DNA of 64,000 nucleotides from Georgfuchsia toluolica (lineage in GTDB: Bacteria > Pseudomonadota > Gammaproteobacteria > Burkholderiales > Rhodocyclaceae). The notes under the pieces were generated by a model. That model did no database searches and had not been told where the DNA came from. It saw only the letters and a program-made list of their open reading frames with translations. The stretch is from NCBI RefSeq assembly GCF_907163265.1, contig NZ_CAJQUM010000001.1, positions 2,976,001 to 3,040,000 of the forward strand, given 5' to 3'. A program made the position numbers and the translations under genes. This document shows, piece by piece, positions 14,540 to 23,905 of the stretch (its first letter is position 1; every line of letters begins with the position of its first letter).

Positions 14540-15907
14540 GTGAACGTCGTTATTCTCGCTGCCGGTCAGGGCAAGCGCATGAATTCGGCGTTGCCGAAGG
14601 TGTTGCATCTGATCGCCGGCAAGCCGATGCTGGCGCATGTGCTCGCTACGGCACGCACCCTCAAGCCAGCTCGTCTGTGCGTGGTGTTCGGCCATGGCGG
14701 GGAACAGGTACCCGTTGCGCTTCCATCACCCGATGTCATCTGGGTCAAGCAGGAACCGCAACTCGGCACCGGCCATGCGCTGCTACAGGCCCTGCCGCAT
14801 CTCGATGCAAAATTGCCGACGCTGGTGCTCTACGGCGATGTGCCGCTGATTCAGGCGGACACGCTGCATCAGCTTTTGTCCATTGCCGACAAAGGACTGG
14901 CGCTGCTGACTGTCATGCTGGCCGATCCGCATGGTTATGGCCGCATCGTCCGTGCCGGGGGCAAGCCCAGTGGCAAAGTCCGACGCATCGTCGAGGAAAA
15001 AGACGCCAGCGCCGCCGAGAGAAAAATTACCGAAATCAATACCGGCATCCTTGCCGCACCCACCAGTGCGCTGGCGCACTGGCTGCCGAAGCTCGGCAAG
15101 CAGAATGCGCAGGGCGAGTATTACCTGACCGACATCGTGGCGCTGGCCGTCGCCGAACACATGACGGTGCATAGCGCGCATCCGGCGCACGAATGGGAAG
15201 TGCAGGGCATCAACAGCAAGCTGCAACTGGCCGAGCTGGAACGCGTTCATCAGCACAACATCGCGGCCGTACTGTTGCATCGGGGCGTGACGCTGGCCGA
15301 TCCATTCCGCATCGATGTGCGCGGCGAATTGAGTTGCGGCAGCGACGTCAGCGTCGACATCAACTGCATATTCGAAGGCAGGGTAAAGCTCGAAGACGGC
15401 GTTTCGGTCGGGCCGCATTGCGTACTGCGTGATGTGACCGTCAAGCGCGGCGCGAAGATCGAAGCATTCAGTCACTTGCAGGACGCGGTCGTCGGCGAGC
15501 AAAGCATCGTCGGCCCTTATGCGCGTCTGCGTCCTGGCGCCAGGCTCGGCAAGGATGTGCATATCGGCAACTTCGTCGAAGTGAAGAACAGCAATATCGC
15601 TGACCACTCCAAGGCCAACCACCTGGCTTACGTCGGCGATGCCGATATCGGCCAGCGCGTGAATGTTGGCGCCGGCACCATCACCTGCAATTACGATGGC
15701 GCCAACAAGCACCGCACCATAATCGAGGATGATGTCTTTATCGGCTCGGATACGCAACTCGTTGCGCCGGTGACAGTGGGGCGAGGGGCAACGCTGGGCT
15801 CGGGAACCACCTTGACCAAGGATGCCCCGCCGGATCAGCTTACTGTCTCACGCGCGAAGCAGGTGTCGGTAGCGGGCTGGAAGCGGCCGGTAAAATCAGC
15901 CAAGTAG
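14540..15907 (+). CDS. glmU: bifunctional UDP-N-acetylglucosamine pyrophosphorylase / glucosamine-1-phosphate N-acetyltransferase
   Basis: Catalyses the last two steps to UDP-GlcNAc, the precursor of peptidoglycan and lipopolysaccharide. The 455 residues hold an N-terminal nucleotidyltransferase (LAAGQGKRM at 6-14, LYGDVPLI), then a left-handed beta-helix of hexapeptide repeats with the acetyltransferase motif [10 protein letters not shown]. The start is GTG at 14540, ten bases after the gltD stop, with only a weak AGGG upstream. In many betaproteobacteria glmS follows glmU; here it is absent and a gene remnant abuts the stop. Confidence 0.95.
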   Translation: MNVVILAAGQGKRMNSALPKVLHLIAGKPMLAHVLATARTLKPARLCVVFGHGGEQVPVALPSPDVIWVKQEPQLGTGHALLQALPHLDAKLPTLVLYGDVPLIQADTLHQLLSIADKGLALLTVMLADPHGYGRIVRAGGKPSGKVRRIVEEKDASAAERKITEINTGILAAPTSALAHWLPKLGKQNAQGEYYLTDIVALAVAEHMTVHSAHPAHEWEVQGINSKLQLAELERVHQHNIAAVLLHRGVTLADPFRIDVRGELSCGSDVSVDINCIFEGRVKLEDGVSVGPHCVLRDVTVKRGAKIEAFSHLQDAVVGEQSIVGPYARLRPGARLGKDVHIGNFVEVKNSNIADHSKANHLAYVGDADIGQRVNVGAGTITCNYDGANKHRTIIEDDVFIGSDTQLVAPVTVGRGATLGSGTTLTKDAPPDQLTVSRAKQVSVAGWKRPVKSAK

Positions 15908-15910
15908 TTT

Positions 15911-16163
15911 TGGTCGTCCTTGACGGTCGCCAATGCGTTGTTACCCGTGGAAATGGAAGTTACGGCAGCGCCTGTGGCCGGATTTGTCAGGCCAAGGTGA
16001 CGGTGGGAGTCGGCGTCGGACCGCCAGTGGTGCCACCGGCGGTTCCGGCAGTAGTACCACTGCCTGAACCGCCCGAACCGCCGCAGCCCGCGGATAGGGC
16101 GAGTGTTGTCGCCATGACGAGCGAAGCCAAGAACCGTGAAAAGCTAAAGAAACTCTGAGTTAA
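15911..16163 (-). pseudogene. remnant of a secreted Ig-like-domain lipoprotein gene (N-terminal fragment, frameshifted)
   Basis: Read on the minus strand, the frame from about 16163 encodes a hydrophobic leader (FFSFSRFLASLVMATTLALS) running into AGCGG. A Gly/Ser/Thr linker and a PTPTPTVTL stretch follow, then a TGA at 15987-15989. One frame over, translation continues as LGLTNPATGAAVTSISTG and a final TVKDD, which resembles the start of bacterial Ig-like domains. The match then stops at the end of glmU. No good start codon precedes the leader; only a TTG at 16130 is available. I read this as a truncated gene with a single-base deletion near 15995. A short plus-strand frame over the same bases is probably noise. 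Confidence 0.5.
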
Positions 16164-16263
16164 ATGATTTTGTACGCAAGCCCCCGATTACCCAATACGT
16201 CCAATCGAATAATTGTGCGACTGGCATAACGGTACAATACTTCCCATATAAACATAGAGCCAT

Positions 16264-16291
16264 TGATTAGGCGGCAAATTCTGCGCATAAT
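16264..16291 (+). promoter_or_regulatory. candidate promoter for the small Cys/His-rich protein gene
   Basis: TTGATT (16264-16269) and CATAAT (16286-16291) are 16 bases apart. The ATG at 16298 lies only seven bases past the -10 box, and no Shine-Dalgarno sequence is visible. If the promoter is real, the transcript would be nearly leaderless. Confidence 0.35.
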
Positions 16292-16297
16292 GTAAAT

Positions 16298-16672
16298 ATG
16301 TATTCCAGACTAAGCCGGCTGATGACGTTGTTCGCCATACTCATATGTCTTCCCTTGCAGGGGCTGGCGGCGGTGACAATGCCTTCTTGTCAGGCGCATG
16401 GGCAGAAGATGGAAATGCAAGCCACTACCGGCGAGATGGCGGATATGTCGCATTGCGATCACCATCACAATGGCAAGCCGCAACCCAAGAAGGCGCCCTG
16501 CGACAAATGCTTTGCCTGCTACCTGAGCACCGCCCAGGCGATTATCCCGTTTGTCATGTCTGTCAAGGCGTCTGGCGCCTCTCCCATGAACGATGGGCTG
16601 ACCAGGGAAATTCCAGAGCCAGTCCCTTCCTCACTGTTTCACCCGCCTCGATCGATCCTGGCCCGGTGCTGA
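16298..16672 (+). CDS. small secreted Cys/His/Met-rich protein (DUF2946-like), probably metal-associated
   Basis: The 124-residue product has an N-terminal signal peptide (MYSRLSRLMTLFAILICLPL, cleavage near LAA). Its mature part is rich in likely metal ligands: a Cys-His-Met stretch, MSHCDHHHNG and CDKCFACY. Such small proteins commonly sit beside copper or silver efflux genes, and here the cus genes follow. The exact function is unknown and the family assignment is tentative. A second ATG at residue 9 could be the start, but neither has a clear ribosome site. Confidence 0.65.
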   Translation: MYSRLSRLMTLFAILICLPLQGLAAVTMPSCQAHGQKMEMQATTGEMADMSHCDHHHNGKPQPKKAPCDKCFACYLSTAQAIIPFVMSVKASGASPMNDGLTREIPEPVPSSLFHPPRSILARC

Positions 16673-16703
16673 GGATCATTTAGCTTTTACGCGGGTAACC
16701 TTT

Positions 16704-16738
16704 GCCCGGGCGTTTGTCCGGGAATGGGCTTTTCTCCG
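16704..16738 (+). terminator. weak hairpin after the small Cys/His-rich gene
   Basis: GCCCGG and CCGGG with an outer GGGC can pair around a short loop, followed by TTTTCT. The stem is interrupted, so this may be a weak terminator or nothing. The rest of 16673-16884 shows no gene. Confidence 0.3.
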
Positions 16739-16884
16739 CCGATCCTTCTGCACGTTTTGACCAACGCTGGTCTCGTTGCCATCGAGGTCTGATGCGTGCA
16801 TTCGCACCATCCGCCTTGAAACAGGATTTCGAGTGGCCTGTCTATCCGCTCGGATAGATTCAAGCAGAAAAGGAAAGCAGGAAA

Positions 16885-17220
16885 ATGAAACAATCCATGA
16901 TGATTATGTTTGCATGCGCCTTGTTTGGCGCTACAGCCACGTCCGTTTACGCCGGCGATGGGCACCACCATGCCATGGCCGAAGCGCAGAAAAGCCATGC
17001 CGTGAAGGGGGAAGTGGTGGCCGTGGACAAGGCCGCCAGCAAGGTGAAACTGAAGCATGCCGCGGTTCCGGAACTCAAGTGGCCCGCCATGACGATGTTC
17101 TTCGCGGTGACCGACAAATCGCAACTCGAAGGCTTGAATGCAGGCGATCGGGTCAGTTTCGAGTTTATCGAGGCCAGCGACGGCGCGCCGCTCATTACGC
17201 ATATCAAACCACTGAAGTAA
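16885..17220 (+). CDS. cusF: CusF-like periplasmic copper/silver-binding protein
   Basis: Small periplasmic metallochaperone that hands Cu(I) or Ag(I) to the CusCBA pump. The 111-residue product has a signal peptide (MKQSMMIMFACALFGATATS, cleavage after VYA), a His-rich mature N-terminus (GDGHHHAMA) and one OB-fold CusF domain. The His, Trp and two Met ligands of the family are all present in KLKHAAVPELKWPAMTMFF. AGGAAA-type ribosome site upstream. The cusC homologue follows, after a strong hairpin. Confidence 0.88.
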   Translation: MKQSMMIMFACALFGATATSVYAGDGHHHAMAEAQKSHAVKGEVVAVDKAASKVKLKHAAVPELKWPAMTMFFAVTDKSQLEGLNAGDRVSFEFIEASDGAPLITHIKPLK

Positions 17221-17223
17221 GGT

Positions 17224-17256
17224 ATTGGGGCCGGCCTGATGTAGGGCGGCCCCAAT
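17224..17256 (+). other. strong intercistronic stem-loop between cusF and cusC
   Basis: ATTGGGGCCG (17224-17233) pairs perfectly with CGGCCCCAAT (17247-17256), and CCT/AGG can extend the helix inside. There is no T tract, so partial termination, mRNA stabilisation or processing to raise cusF over cusCBA are all possible. Confidence 0.6.
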
Positions 17257-17283
17257 CTATTCAATACAGGTGATCACATCATC

Positions 17284-18594
17284 ATGAACAGAACACTTCG
17301 AATATTGCCGCTGGTTTTGGCTGCGCTGCTGCCGCCAGCGCCGGCGGCAGCGGGCGATCCGCCCGGCAGCGCGCCAATCGCTACCAATGCGCAGGAGCTT
17401 GCATTGGGCAAGACCGTCGAAAGCCTGCTCGATTACGCCAAGGCGCGCAACCCGGAATACATCGCCATGCAGATGGAAGCCGAAGCGGTGCAGGAGCGGG
17501 TCTACCCGGTGGGTGCGCTGCCTGATCCGGTTTTGCGAATTGAACTGGAGAATGTGACCAACTATGGCAGCAATGCAGGGCCCAACATTCTGCCGGGTCG
17601 GGTGGGCGACACCAAATACACGCTGATGCAAGCTTTGCCCTTCTGGGGCAAGCGCGACCTCAGACGTGAAGCAGCCGAATCTGCGGCCGAAGCGGCCCAG
17701 GGCGCTGCCGGTACTACCTGGACGGAACAGGCGGCGCGCATCAAGACTTCATTTGCCCAGTATTTCGCCGACGTGCGGCTGATCAGGTTGACCCGGGAGG
17801 TCATCGACCTGATCGACCGCATCGAGCGCATCACCCAGGCGCGTTATGCCAACGGATTGGTGCCGCAGCAGGATGCGATCCGCGTTCAGGTGGAACGCAC
17901 CGCAATGAGAAACGAACTGATTGAATTGGAGATGGAACAGCATCATATGCAATCCCGTCTCAACGCCCTGTTGTCACGCCCATCACACTCATTTCTGGCA
18001 GAACCGGAACGGCTGCGCCCGCTGCCGGCCATGGCCAGTCTCGACCACCTGGCGCTGGAAGATCGCCTGCGCGAAAAAAATCCCCAACTTTTCGCTGATG
18101 ACGCCAGGATTCGTACGGCGGAGAAGAATCGCGACCTGGCCTACAAGAATCGCTACCCTGACCTTACCGTCGGCGTCATTCCAATTCAGACGCGCAATCA
18201 GGTGAACGAATTGGGGTTGATGCTTGAACTCAGCATCCCGCTGCAACAGGAAAGTCGCCGCAGCCAGGAGCGCGAAGCCGAGAAGATGCTCGATGCGGTG
18301 CGGGCGCGCCGGGAAGCTACCGCCAATCAATTACTGGCCGATCTTTCCGAGAATCTCGCCGCCCTCGACGCCGCGCGGCGTATGGAACAGTTGGCGCAAA
18401 CCAGCCTGTTGCCGCAGGCCGAACTCACTTTCCAGGCGGCGCTCGCGGGCTATGAGAACGGCAAGATAGATTTCGCCACCCTGCTCGACGCGCAACGGCA
18501 GATACGCAAGGCGAGGCAGGACATCATCAAGACGCAGGCCGAGCAACAGGCGCGCCTGGCGGACATCGAACGGCTGATCGGGGAAGAGTTATGA
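17284..18594 (+). CDS. cusC: TolC-family outer-membrane factor of the heavy-metal efflux system
   Basis: Outer-membrane channel of a tripartite Cu/Ag RND exporter. The 436 residues have a signal peptide (LVLAALLPPAPAAAG region) and two outer-membrane efflux repeats with long helices (about 45-230 and 250-430). No lipobox is seen, unlike E. coli CusC, and the sequence is nearer to short CzcC-like members. Its stop overlaps the next start (ATGA), coupling it to the adaptor gene. Confidence 0.85.
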   Translation: MNRTLRILPLVLAALLPPAPAAAGDPPGSAPIATNAQELALGKTVESLLDYAKARNPEYIAMQMEAEAVQERVYPVGALPDPVLRIELENVTNYGSNAGPNILPGRVGDTKYTLMQALPFWGKRDLRREAAESAAEAAQGAAGTTWTEQAARIKTSFAQYFADVRLIRLTREVIDLIDRIERITQARYANGLVPQQDAIRVQVERTAMRNELIELEMEQHHMQSRLNALLSRPSHSFLAEPERLRPLPAMASLDHLALEDRLREKNPQLFADDARIRTAEKNRDLAYKNRYPDLTVGVIPIQTRNQVNELGLMLELSIPLQQESRRSQEREAEKMLDAVRARREATANQLLADLSENLAALDAARRMEQLAQTSLLPQAELTFQAALAGYENGKIDFATLLDAQRQIRKARQDIIKTQAEQQARLADIERLIGEEL

Positions 18595-20186
18595 CCAAAG
18601 GAAATTTCATTGGGATGAAACCGGGAACGGGAATCGTAATTGCCGTGGCCGTATTGGCGGCGGGTGCTGGCTACTGGATGGGTACGCGTCATAACGGCAG
18701 CGAACGCGATGCTGCTGCGGTAGCGCAGCAGCCTGCAACGGATACCGCTGCCGCAAAGAAGGCGCGCAAGCTGCTCTACTACCGCAACCCGATGGGGCTG
18801 CCCGATACTTCGCTCGTACCCAAGAAAGACCCCATGGGCATGGACTACATCGCTGTTTATGCGGGCGAGGAAGACGGCGAGCCGGCATCCCCCAACCAGA
18901 TCGGGATCAGCACCGGGAAGGTTCAAAAACTTGGAGTACGCACCGAAGCAGCTCAACTTCGCACGCTCGACAAAGTAGTACGCGCCGCCGGCCGCATCGA
19001 GCCGGACGAGCGCCGTATCTATGCCATCGCGCCGAAATTCGAGGGCTATGTCGAACGCCTCTACGCCAATGCTACCGGGCAGACAGTCGGCAAGGGTCAG
19101 CCCTTGTTCGAGGTCTATAGTCCCGATCTCGTTTCCGCGCAGCGTGAGTACGCCATTGCCGCGCAAGGCGTCGAGTCGCTCAAGAGCGCCGGCGGCGAGG
19201 CGCAGAACGGCATGCAGCAATTGGCCGATGCGAGCTTGCTGCGCCTGAAAAACTGGGACATCTCCGAAGAGCAGGTCAAGGCGCTAACCAAGTCGGGCGA
19301 AGCGAAGCGCACCTTGACCTTCCGCTCTCCGGTCACGGGTGTCATTACTGAAAAGAAAGCGCTACAGGGCATGCGTTTCATGCCCGGCGAAGCGCTCTAC
19401 CAGGTGGCTGATCTGTCCTCGGTGTGGGTTGTCGCCGATGTCTTCGAACAGGACATTGGCCTCGTCAAGACCGGGGCCAAGGCCAAGGTCATGATCGGCG
19501 CCTATCCGGGCAAGCTGTTCGAGGGCGCCATCACCTACGTTTATCCGACGCTGAGCGCCGAGACCCGCACGGTGCCGGTTCGGGTGGAACTTGCCAATCC
19601 CGGGGCTTTGCTCAAGCCTGGCATGTTCGCCCAAGTGGAACTGCCCGTCGGCGGGAAGATCAAGGTCGTCACGGCACACGTCTCTGCTGTCATCGATAGC
19701 GGCACGCGCCAGATTGTCCTGATCCAGCTGGGCGAAGGCCGTTTCGAGCCGCGCGAGGTCAAGCTCGGCACGCGCACCGACAACTATGTTGAAGTCGTCG
19801 AGGGAGTGAAGGATGGCGAGCAGGTGGTGGTTGCCGCCAATTTCCTGATCGACGCCGAAAGCAATCTCAAGGCGGCGCTGGGCGGTCTCGGCCATGCCCA
19901 CGACGCAGCCAAGCCGGCTACGACGGTAGATCATCGTGCCGAAGGCAAGCTCGACGCCATCGACGCCAAGGCCGGAACGGTGACCATCACGCATGGGCCG
20001 ATCGAAAGCCTCCGATGGCCCGGCATGACAATGGATTTCACGCTGGCCAATTCCGCTTTGCTCGGCAACCTCAAGCCCGGTACGATAGTGGCGTTCACGT
20101 TTGTCGAACGCAGTCCCGACGAGTGGGTGATCGTCAAGCTCGAAGCTGCGGACACTTCGCCTCCCCCGGCCCATTCGGGCCACTGA
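18591..20186 (+). CDS. cusB: RND efflux periplasmic adaptor with heavy-metal-binding domain and fused C-terminal CusF domain
   Basis: Membrane-fusion protein linking the RND pump to the outer-membrane channel. After an N-terminal membrane anchor (about 11-27) comes the heavy-metal-binding motif YYRNPMGLPDTSLVPKKDP with PMGMDY. Barrel-sandwich, lipoyl-like and beta-barrel domains follow up to about residue 425. The last ~75 residues form a second CusF-like domain with the His, Trp and Met ligands in ITHGPIESLRWPGMTMDF. At 531 residues it is longer than E. coli CusB (about 400) because of this fusion. Confidence 0.9.
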   Translation: MTKGNFIGMKPGTGIVIAVAVLAAGAGYWMGTRHNGSERDAAAVAQQPATDTAAAKKARKLLYYRNPMGLPDTSLVPKKDPMGMDYIAVYAGEEDGEPASPNQIGISTGKVQKLGVRTEAAQLRTLDKVVRAAGRIEPDERRIYAIAPKFEGYVERLYANATGQTVGKGQPLFEVYSPDLVSAQREYAIAAQGVESLKSAGGEAQNGMQQLADASLLRLKNWDISEEQVKALTKSGEAKRTLTFRSPVTGVITEKKALQGMRFMPGEALYQVADLSSVWVVADVFEQDIGLVKTGAKAKVMIGAYPGKLFEGAITYVYPTLSAETRTVPVRVELANPGALLKPGMFAQVELPVGGKIKVVTAHVSAVIDSGTRQIVLIQLGEGRFEPREVKLGTRTDNYVEVVEGVKDGEQVVVAANFLIDAESNLKAALGGLGHAHDAAKPATTVDHRAEGKLDAIDAKAGTVTITHGPIESLRWPGMTMDFTLANSALLGNLKPGTIVAFTFVERSPDEWVIVKLEAADTSPPPAHSGH

Positions 20187-20199
20187 GGCGGGGCACACC

Positions 20200-23100
20200 A
20201 TGCTGAGCAAAATCATCGATTGGTCCGCCAGGAATATTTTCCTCGTCCTGCTCGCCACCCTGTTCGTCACTATCGGCGGGATCTACGCCGTCTTGCGGAC
20301 GCCGATTGACGCCTTGCCCGATCTCTCCGACGTGCAGGTCATCGTCTATACGGAATATCCCGGCCAGGCGCCGCAGGTGGTGGAGGATCAGGTCACCTAT
20401 CCGCTCACCACGGCCATGCTGTCGGTGCCGAAATCGAAGGTGGTGCGCGGCTTCTCGTTCTTCGGCGCTTCCTTCGTTTATATTATTTTCGAGGATGGCA
20501 CCGACATCTACTGGGCACGCTCCAGGGTACTGGAGTACCTCAATTTCGCGTCCGGGCGCATGCCCAAGGGAATTACGCCATCACTCGGGCCGGATGCCAC
20601 CGGCGTCGGCTGGGTTTACCAGTACGCGCTGCTGGCCAAGGACAAGACCTTGGCCGAACTGCGCACCATCCAGGACTGGTATGTGCGCTATCAATTGACC
20701 AAGGCCCATGGCGTCGCCGAAGTCGCCTCGATCGGCGGCTTCGTGCAGACCTATCAGGTCACTGTCGATCCGGTGAAGTTGCGCGCCTATGGCATCCCAT
20801 TGATGAAGGTCGCCCAGGTGATCCGCGATTCCAATCGCGATGTCGGCGGCCGCGCCATCGAAATGGCCGAGACCGAATACATGATCCGCGGCAAGGGCTA
20901 CCTGCGTGGCATGCATGACATTGAAATGCTGGTCGTGAAAAGTGACAAGGGTACACCCGTGCTGATTCGAGACATTGCCCGTGTCGAACTTGCGCCGGAC
21001 GAGCGGCGCGGCCTGACCGAACTCAACGGCGAAGGCGAGGTGGTGTCGGGTATTGCCATGGCCCGTTACGGCCAGAACGCCCTCGAAGTGATCCACAACC
21101 TGAAAGCCAAGATCGCTGAGATCGGCCCCGGCCTGCCTGCGGGCGTCAGTATCGAGACGGTCTATGACCGCTCCGGACTGATCCACCGCGCCATCGACAC
21201 CCTGAAGCGGACGCTGCTGGAGGAATCGATCATCGTCGCCCTGGTCTGCATCGTCTTTCTGCTCCATGTGCGCAGCGCCCTGGTCGCCATCCTGATGTTG
21301 CCGGTCGGCGTGCTGATCGCCTTCATCGCCATGCGCCTGCTCGGCATGAACTCCAACCTGATGAGTCTGGGCGGCATTGCCATCGCCATCGGCGCCATGA
21401 TCGACGCGGCCATCGTCATGATCGAGAACGCTCACAAGCATCTGGAACGGCTGCCGGCGGAACACACGAACGCCGATCGCGCCGAGGCTATGCTGATAGC
21501 ATGCAAGGAAGTCGGGCCGGCGCTGTTCTTTTCGCTGCTGATCATCACCGTTTCCTTCCTGCCGGTGTTCAGCCTGGAAGGGCAGGAGGGGCGGCTGTTT
21601 TCGCCCTTGGCCTACACCAAGACCTTTTCCATGGCCGGTGCGGCCATGCTCTCGGTAACGCTGGTGCCGGTACTGATGATGCTGTTCATCCGCGGCAAGA
21701 TCATGCCGGAAGCGAAAAATCCCGTGAACCGCTTCCTGATCTGGATCTACCGGCCGATCATTGCCTGGGTGATGCGCTGGAAAAAAACGACCATTGCCAC
21801 CGCGCTGGTGATGCTGGTCATTTCCCTCTATCCAGCCTCCAGACTCGGTTCCGAATTCATGCCGACGCTGAACGAGGGTACGCTGTTTTATATGCCAACC
21901 AGCCTGCCGGGCATGTCCATCACCAAGGCGGCGGAACTGCTGCAGGTGCAGAACAAGATCATCAAGAGCTTCCCCGAGGTGGCTTCGGTCTACGGCAAGG
22001 CCGGCCGTGCCAACACCGCCACCGACCCGGCACCGACCGAGATGTTCGAGACTGTCATCAACCTCAAGCCGGAATCCGAATGGCGGCCGGGCATGACCAC
22101 CGACAAGCTGATCGCCGAGCTCGACCAGGCGCTGCAATTTCCTGGCGTAGCGAACTCCTGGACCATGCCGATCAAGGCGCGCATCGACATGCTGTCCACT
22201 GGCATCCGCACGCCGATCGGCATCAAGGTCTTCGGCAAGAATCTGGACGAGATGGAAGTGCTGGCGAAGCAGATCGAAGCCGTAGTGAAGACCGTTCCCG
22301 GTACCAGCAGCGCCTTCGCCGAACGCATCACCGGCGGCTTCTATCTCAACATCGAACCTGATCGTGAGCAACTGGCCCGCTATGGTCTTTCGGTCGGGGA
22401 ACTGCAAGACGTCATCGGCACCGCTCTCGGCGGCGAAATGGTCACTACCACCGTAGAGGGACGGGAGCGCTTCGGCGTACAGGTCCGCTATCCGCGCGAG
22501 CTACGCGCCGACCCGCAGCAGATCGCGCGCGAGGTGCTGATATCGACCATGGAGGGCGCAATGATTCCACTGGGACAGCTGGCGAAGGTGGAGGTGGCCA
22601 AGGGCGCTCCGGCGATCCGCACCGAGAATGCGCTGCTCTCCGCCTACATCTATGTCGACATCCGCGGCCGCGACATCGGCGGCTATGTGAAAGATGCGCA
22701 GCGCGCGGTGCGTGAACAGGTGAAGTTCCCGCCCGGCTATTATATCGCCTGGAGCGGCCAGTTCGAGTACATGGAGCGCGCCATCGAGAAGATGAAGATC
22801 GTCATCCCGGTCACCGCGCTGACGATTTTCCTGCTGCTCTACCTCAACTTCAGGCGCCTGACCGAGACGTTGATCGTGATGCTCTCCGTTCCTTTCGCGC
22901 TGGTCGGCGGGGTGTGGCTGATGTGGCTGCTCAACTACAACCTCTCGGTCGCGGTGGCGGTCGGCTTTATCGCGCTGGCCGGGGTGGCGGCGGAGACCGG
23001 CGTGGTCATGCTGATCTATCTCGACCATGCCTGGGAGGCGATCAGGCGCGAGCGGGCAGCGGCCGGCACGCTGCCGACGATAGCCGACCTCTACGCCGCC

Positions 23101-23340
23101 GTCATGGAAGGCGCCGTTGAGCGGGTGCGCCCGAAGATGATGACGGTCGTGGCGATCATGGCGGGTCTGTTGCCGATCATGTGGGGTACCGGCACCGGTT
23201 CCGAAGTGATGAGCCGCATCGCCGCGCCGATGATGGGCGGCATGGTGTCTTCCACCATCCTGACGTTGATCGTGATTCCGGCCATCTATGCGCTGGTCAA
23301 GCAAATATCACTCGACAAGCGAGGAATTCCCCATGCCTGA
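20200..23340 (+). CDS. cusA: CusA-type Cu(I)/Ag(I) RND efflux pump
   Basis: Proton-driven inner-membrane transporter of the HME-RND family. The 1046 residues contain 12 membrane segments in two halves, each with a large periplasmic loop. The proton-relay segment GAMIDAAIVMIENAHK is of the Cu/Ag subtype. The methionines matching the CusA metal site are found in LPGMSITKAA, PTEMFETVI and ARIDMLSTGIRTPIG, which favours copper or silver over zinc/cobalt. ATG 20200 follows a GAGGCGGGG stretch. The stop overlaps the next gene by eight bases. Confidence 0.93.
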   Translation: MLSKIIDWSARNIFLVLLATLFVTIGGIYAVLRTPIDALPDLSDVQVIVYTEYPGQAPQVVEDQVTYPLTTAMLSVPKSKVVRGFSFFGASFVYIIFEDGTDIYWARSRVLEYLNFASGRMPKGITPSLGPDATGVGWVYQYALLAKDKTLAELRTIQDWYVRYQLTKAHGVAEVASIGGFVQTYQVTVDPVKLRAYGIPLMKVAQVIRDSNRDVGGRAIEMAETEYMIRGKGYLRGMHDIEMLVVKSDKGTPVLIRDIARVELAPDERRGLTELNGEGEVVSGIAMARYGQNALEVIHNLKAKIAEIGPGLPAGVSIETVYDRSGLIHRAIDTLKRTLLEESIIVALVCIVFLLHVRSALVAILMLPVGVLIAFIAMRLLGMNSNLMSLGGIAIAIGAMIDAAIVMIENAHKHLERLPAEHTNADRAEAMLIACKEVGPALFFSLLIITVSFLPVFSLEGQEGRLFSPLAYTKTFSMAGAAMLSVTLVPVLMMLFIRGKIMPEAKNPVNRFLIWIYRPIIAWVMRWKKTTIATALVMLVISLYPASRLGSEFMPTLNEGTLFYMPTSLPGMSITKAAELLQVQNKIIKSFPEVASVYGKAGRANTATDPAPTEMFETVINLKPESEWRPGMTTDKLIAELDQALQFPGVANSWTMPIKARIDMLSTGIRTPIGIKVFGKNLDEMEVLAKQIEAVVKTVPGTSSAFAERITGGFYLNIEPDREQLARYGLSVGELQDVIGTALGGEMVTTTVEGRERFGVQVRYPRELRADPQQIAREVLISTMEGAMIPLGQLAKVEVAKGAPAIRTENALLSAYIYVDIRGRDIGGYVKDAQRAVREQVKFPPGYYIAWSGQFEYMERAIEKMKIVIPVTALTIFLLLYLNFRRLTETLIVMLSVPFALVGGVWLMWLLNYNLSVAVAVGFIALAGVAAETGVVMLIYLDHAWEAIRRERAAAGTLPTIADLYAAVMEGAVERVRPKMMTVVAIMAGLLPIMWGTGTGSEVMSRIAAPMMGGMVSSTILTLIVIPAIYALVKQISLDKRGIPHA

Positions 23341-23905
23341 AATCATTCCCAATCTGCATCCGCTGCTGGTGCATTTCCCCATCGCGTTGCTCAGTGTTGC
23401 GGCGTTCTTCCATGTGACGGCGATTGGCATGCGCGGAAAATCCTGCGCCACGCACTGCGCCGTTGTCGCTCATGCCGCGCTGTGGCTGGGCGCACTGGCG
23501 GCGTTGCCCGCCGCTTTTTTCGGTTGGCAGGCATTTAACAGCGTAAATCACGACGAAGCTGGCCACGCCGCCATGCTGGTCCACCGCAGCTGGGCGCTGG
23601 CGACGCTGGTGCTGTTGGCAGTTTTGGCTGGATGGGATGCCTGGCGCAACAAGGTGGAGGCGATCCCCGAGGGGTGGTTCGCGACGGCGGTGATCGCGGC
23701 TTGGGCCATGGTGGCTGTCACGGCCTGGCATGGCGGGGAGCTGGTTTACCGCCACGGGCTGGGGGTGATGGCGCTGCCTGAAGCGGAGGCTGGGCATGGC
23801 AGCCACAATCATGGCGTCATGACGAATGGCGAGGGGCATCCGCATGCGGATGTACTGCCGGAAGACAACGCTCATGAGCATTCTCCTTATGAACATACGC
23901 ACTAA
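23333..23905 (+). CDS. DUF2231-family membrane protein
   Basis: The 190-residue product begins MPEIIPNLHPLLVHFPIALL, the signature of DUF2231 proteins. It has about four membrane segments (near 12-30, 45-65, 78-97 and 112-130) and a His-rich C-terminal tail (GHGSHNHGV, HPHADVLPEDNAHEHS). Function is unknown; the His-rich tail and its position overlapping the cusA end suggest a metal-related role. The ATG at 23333 was chosen over the longer frame because it begins the conserved motif. Confidence 0.82.
   Translation: MPEIIPNLHPLLVHFPIALLSVAAFFHVTAIGMRGKSCATHCAVVAHAALWLGALAALPAAFFGWQAFNSVNHDEAGHAAMLVHRSWALATLVLLAVLAGWDAWRNKVEAIPEGWFATAVIAAWAMVAVTAWHGGELVYRHGLGVMALPEAEAGHGSHNHGVMTNGEGHPHADVLPEDNAHEHSPYEHTH

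Noticed and set aside
15910-16158. An 82-codon plus-strand frame after glmU
   Set aside because: Pro/Val-rich sequence (VGPPVVPPAVPAVVPLPEPP) is the complement of the Thr/Gly/Pro linker of the lipoprotein remnant on the other strand, which makes better protein sense.
20581-22407. A 608-codon minus-strand frame inside cusA
   Set aside because: Antisense artefact of codon bias: rich in His, Asp and Gln with no motifs, fully covered by an intact RND pump gene.
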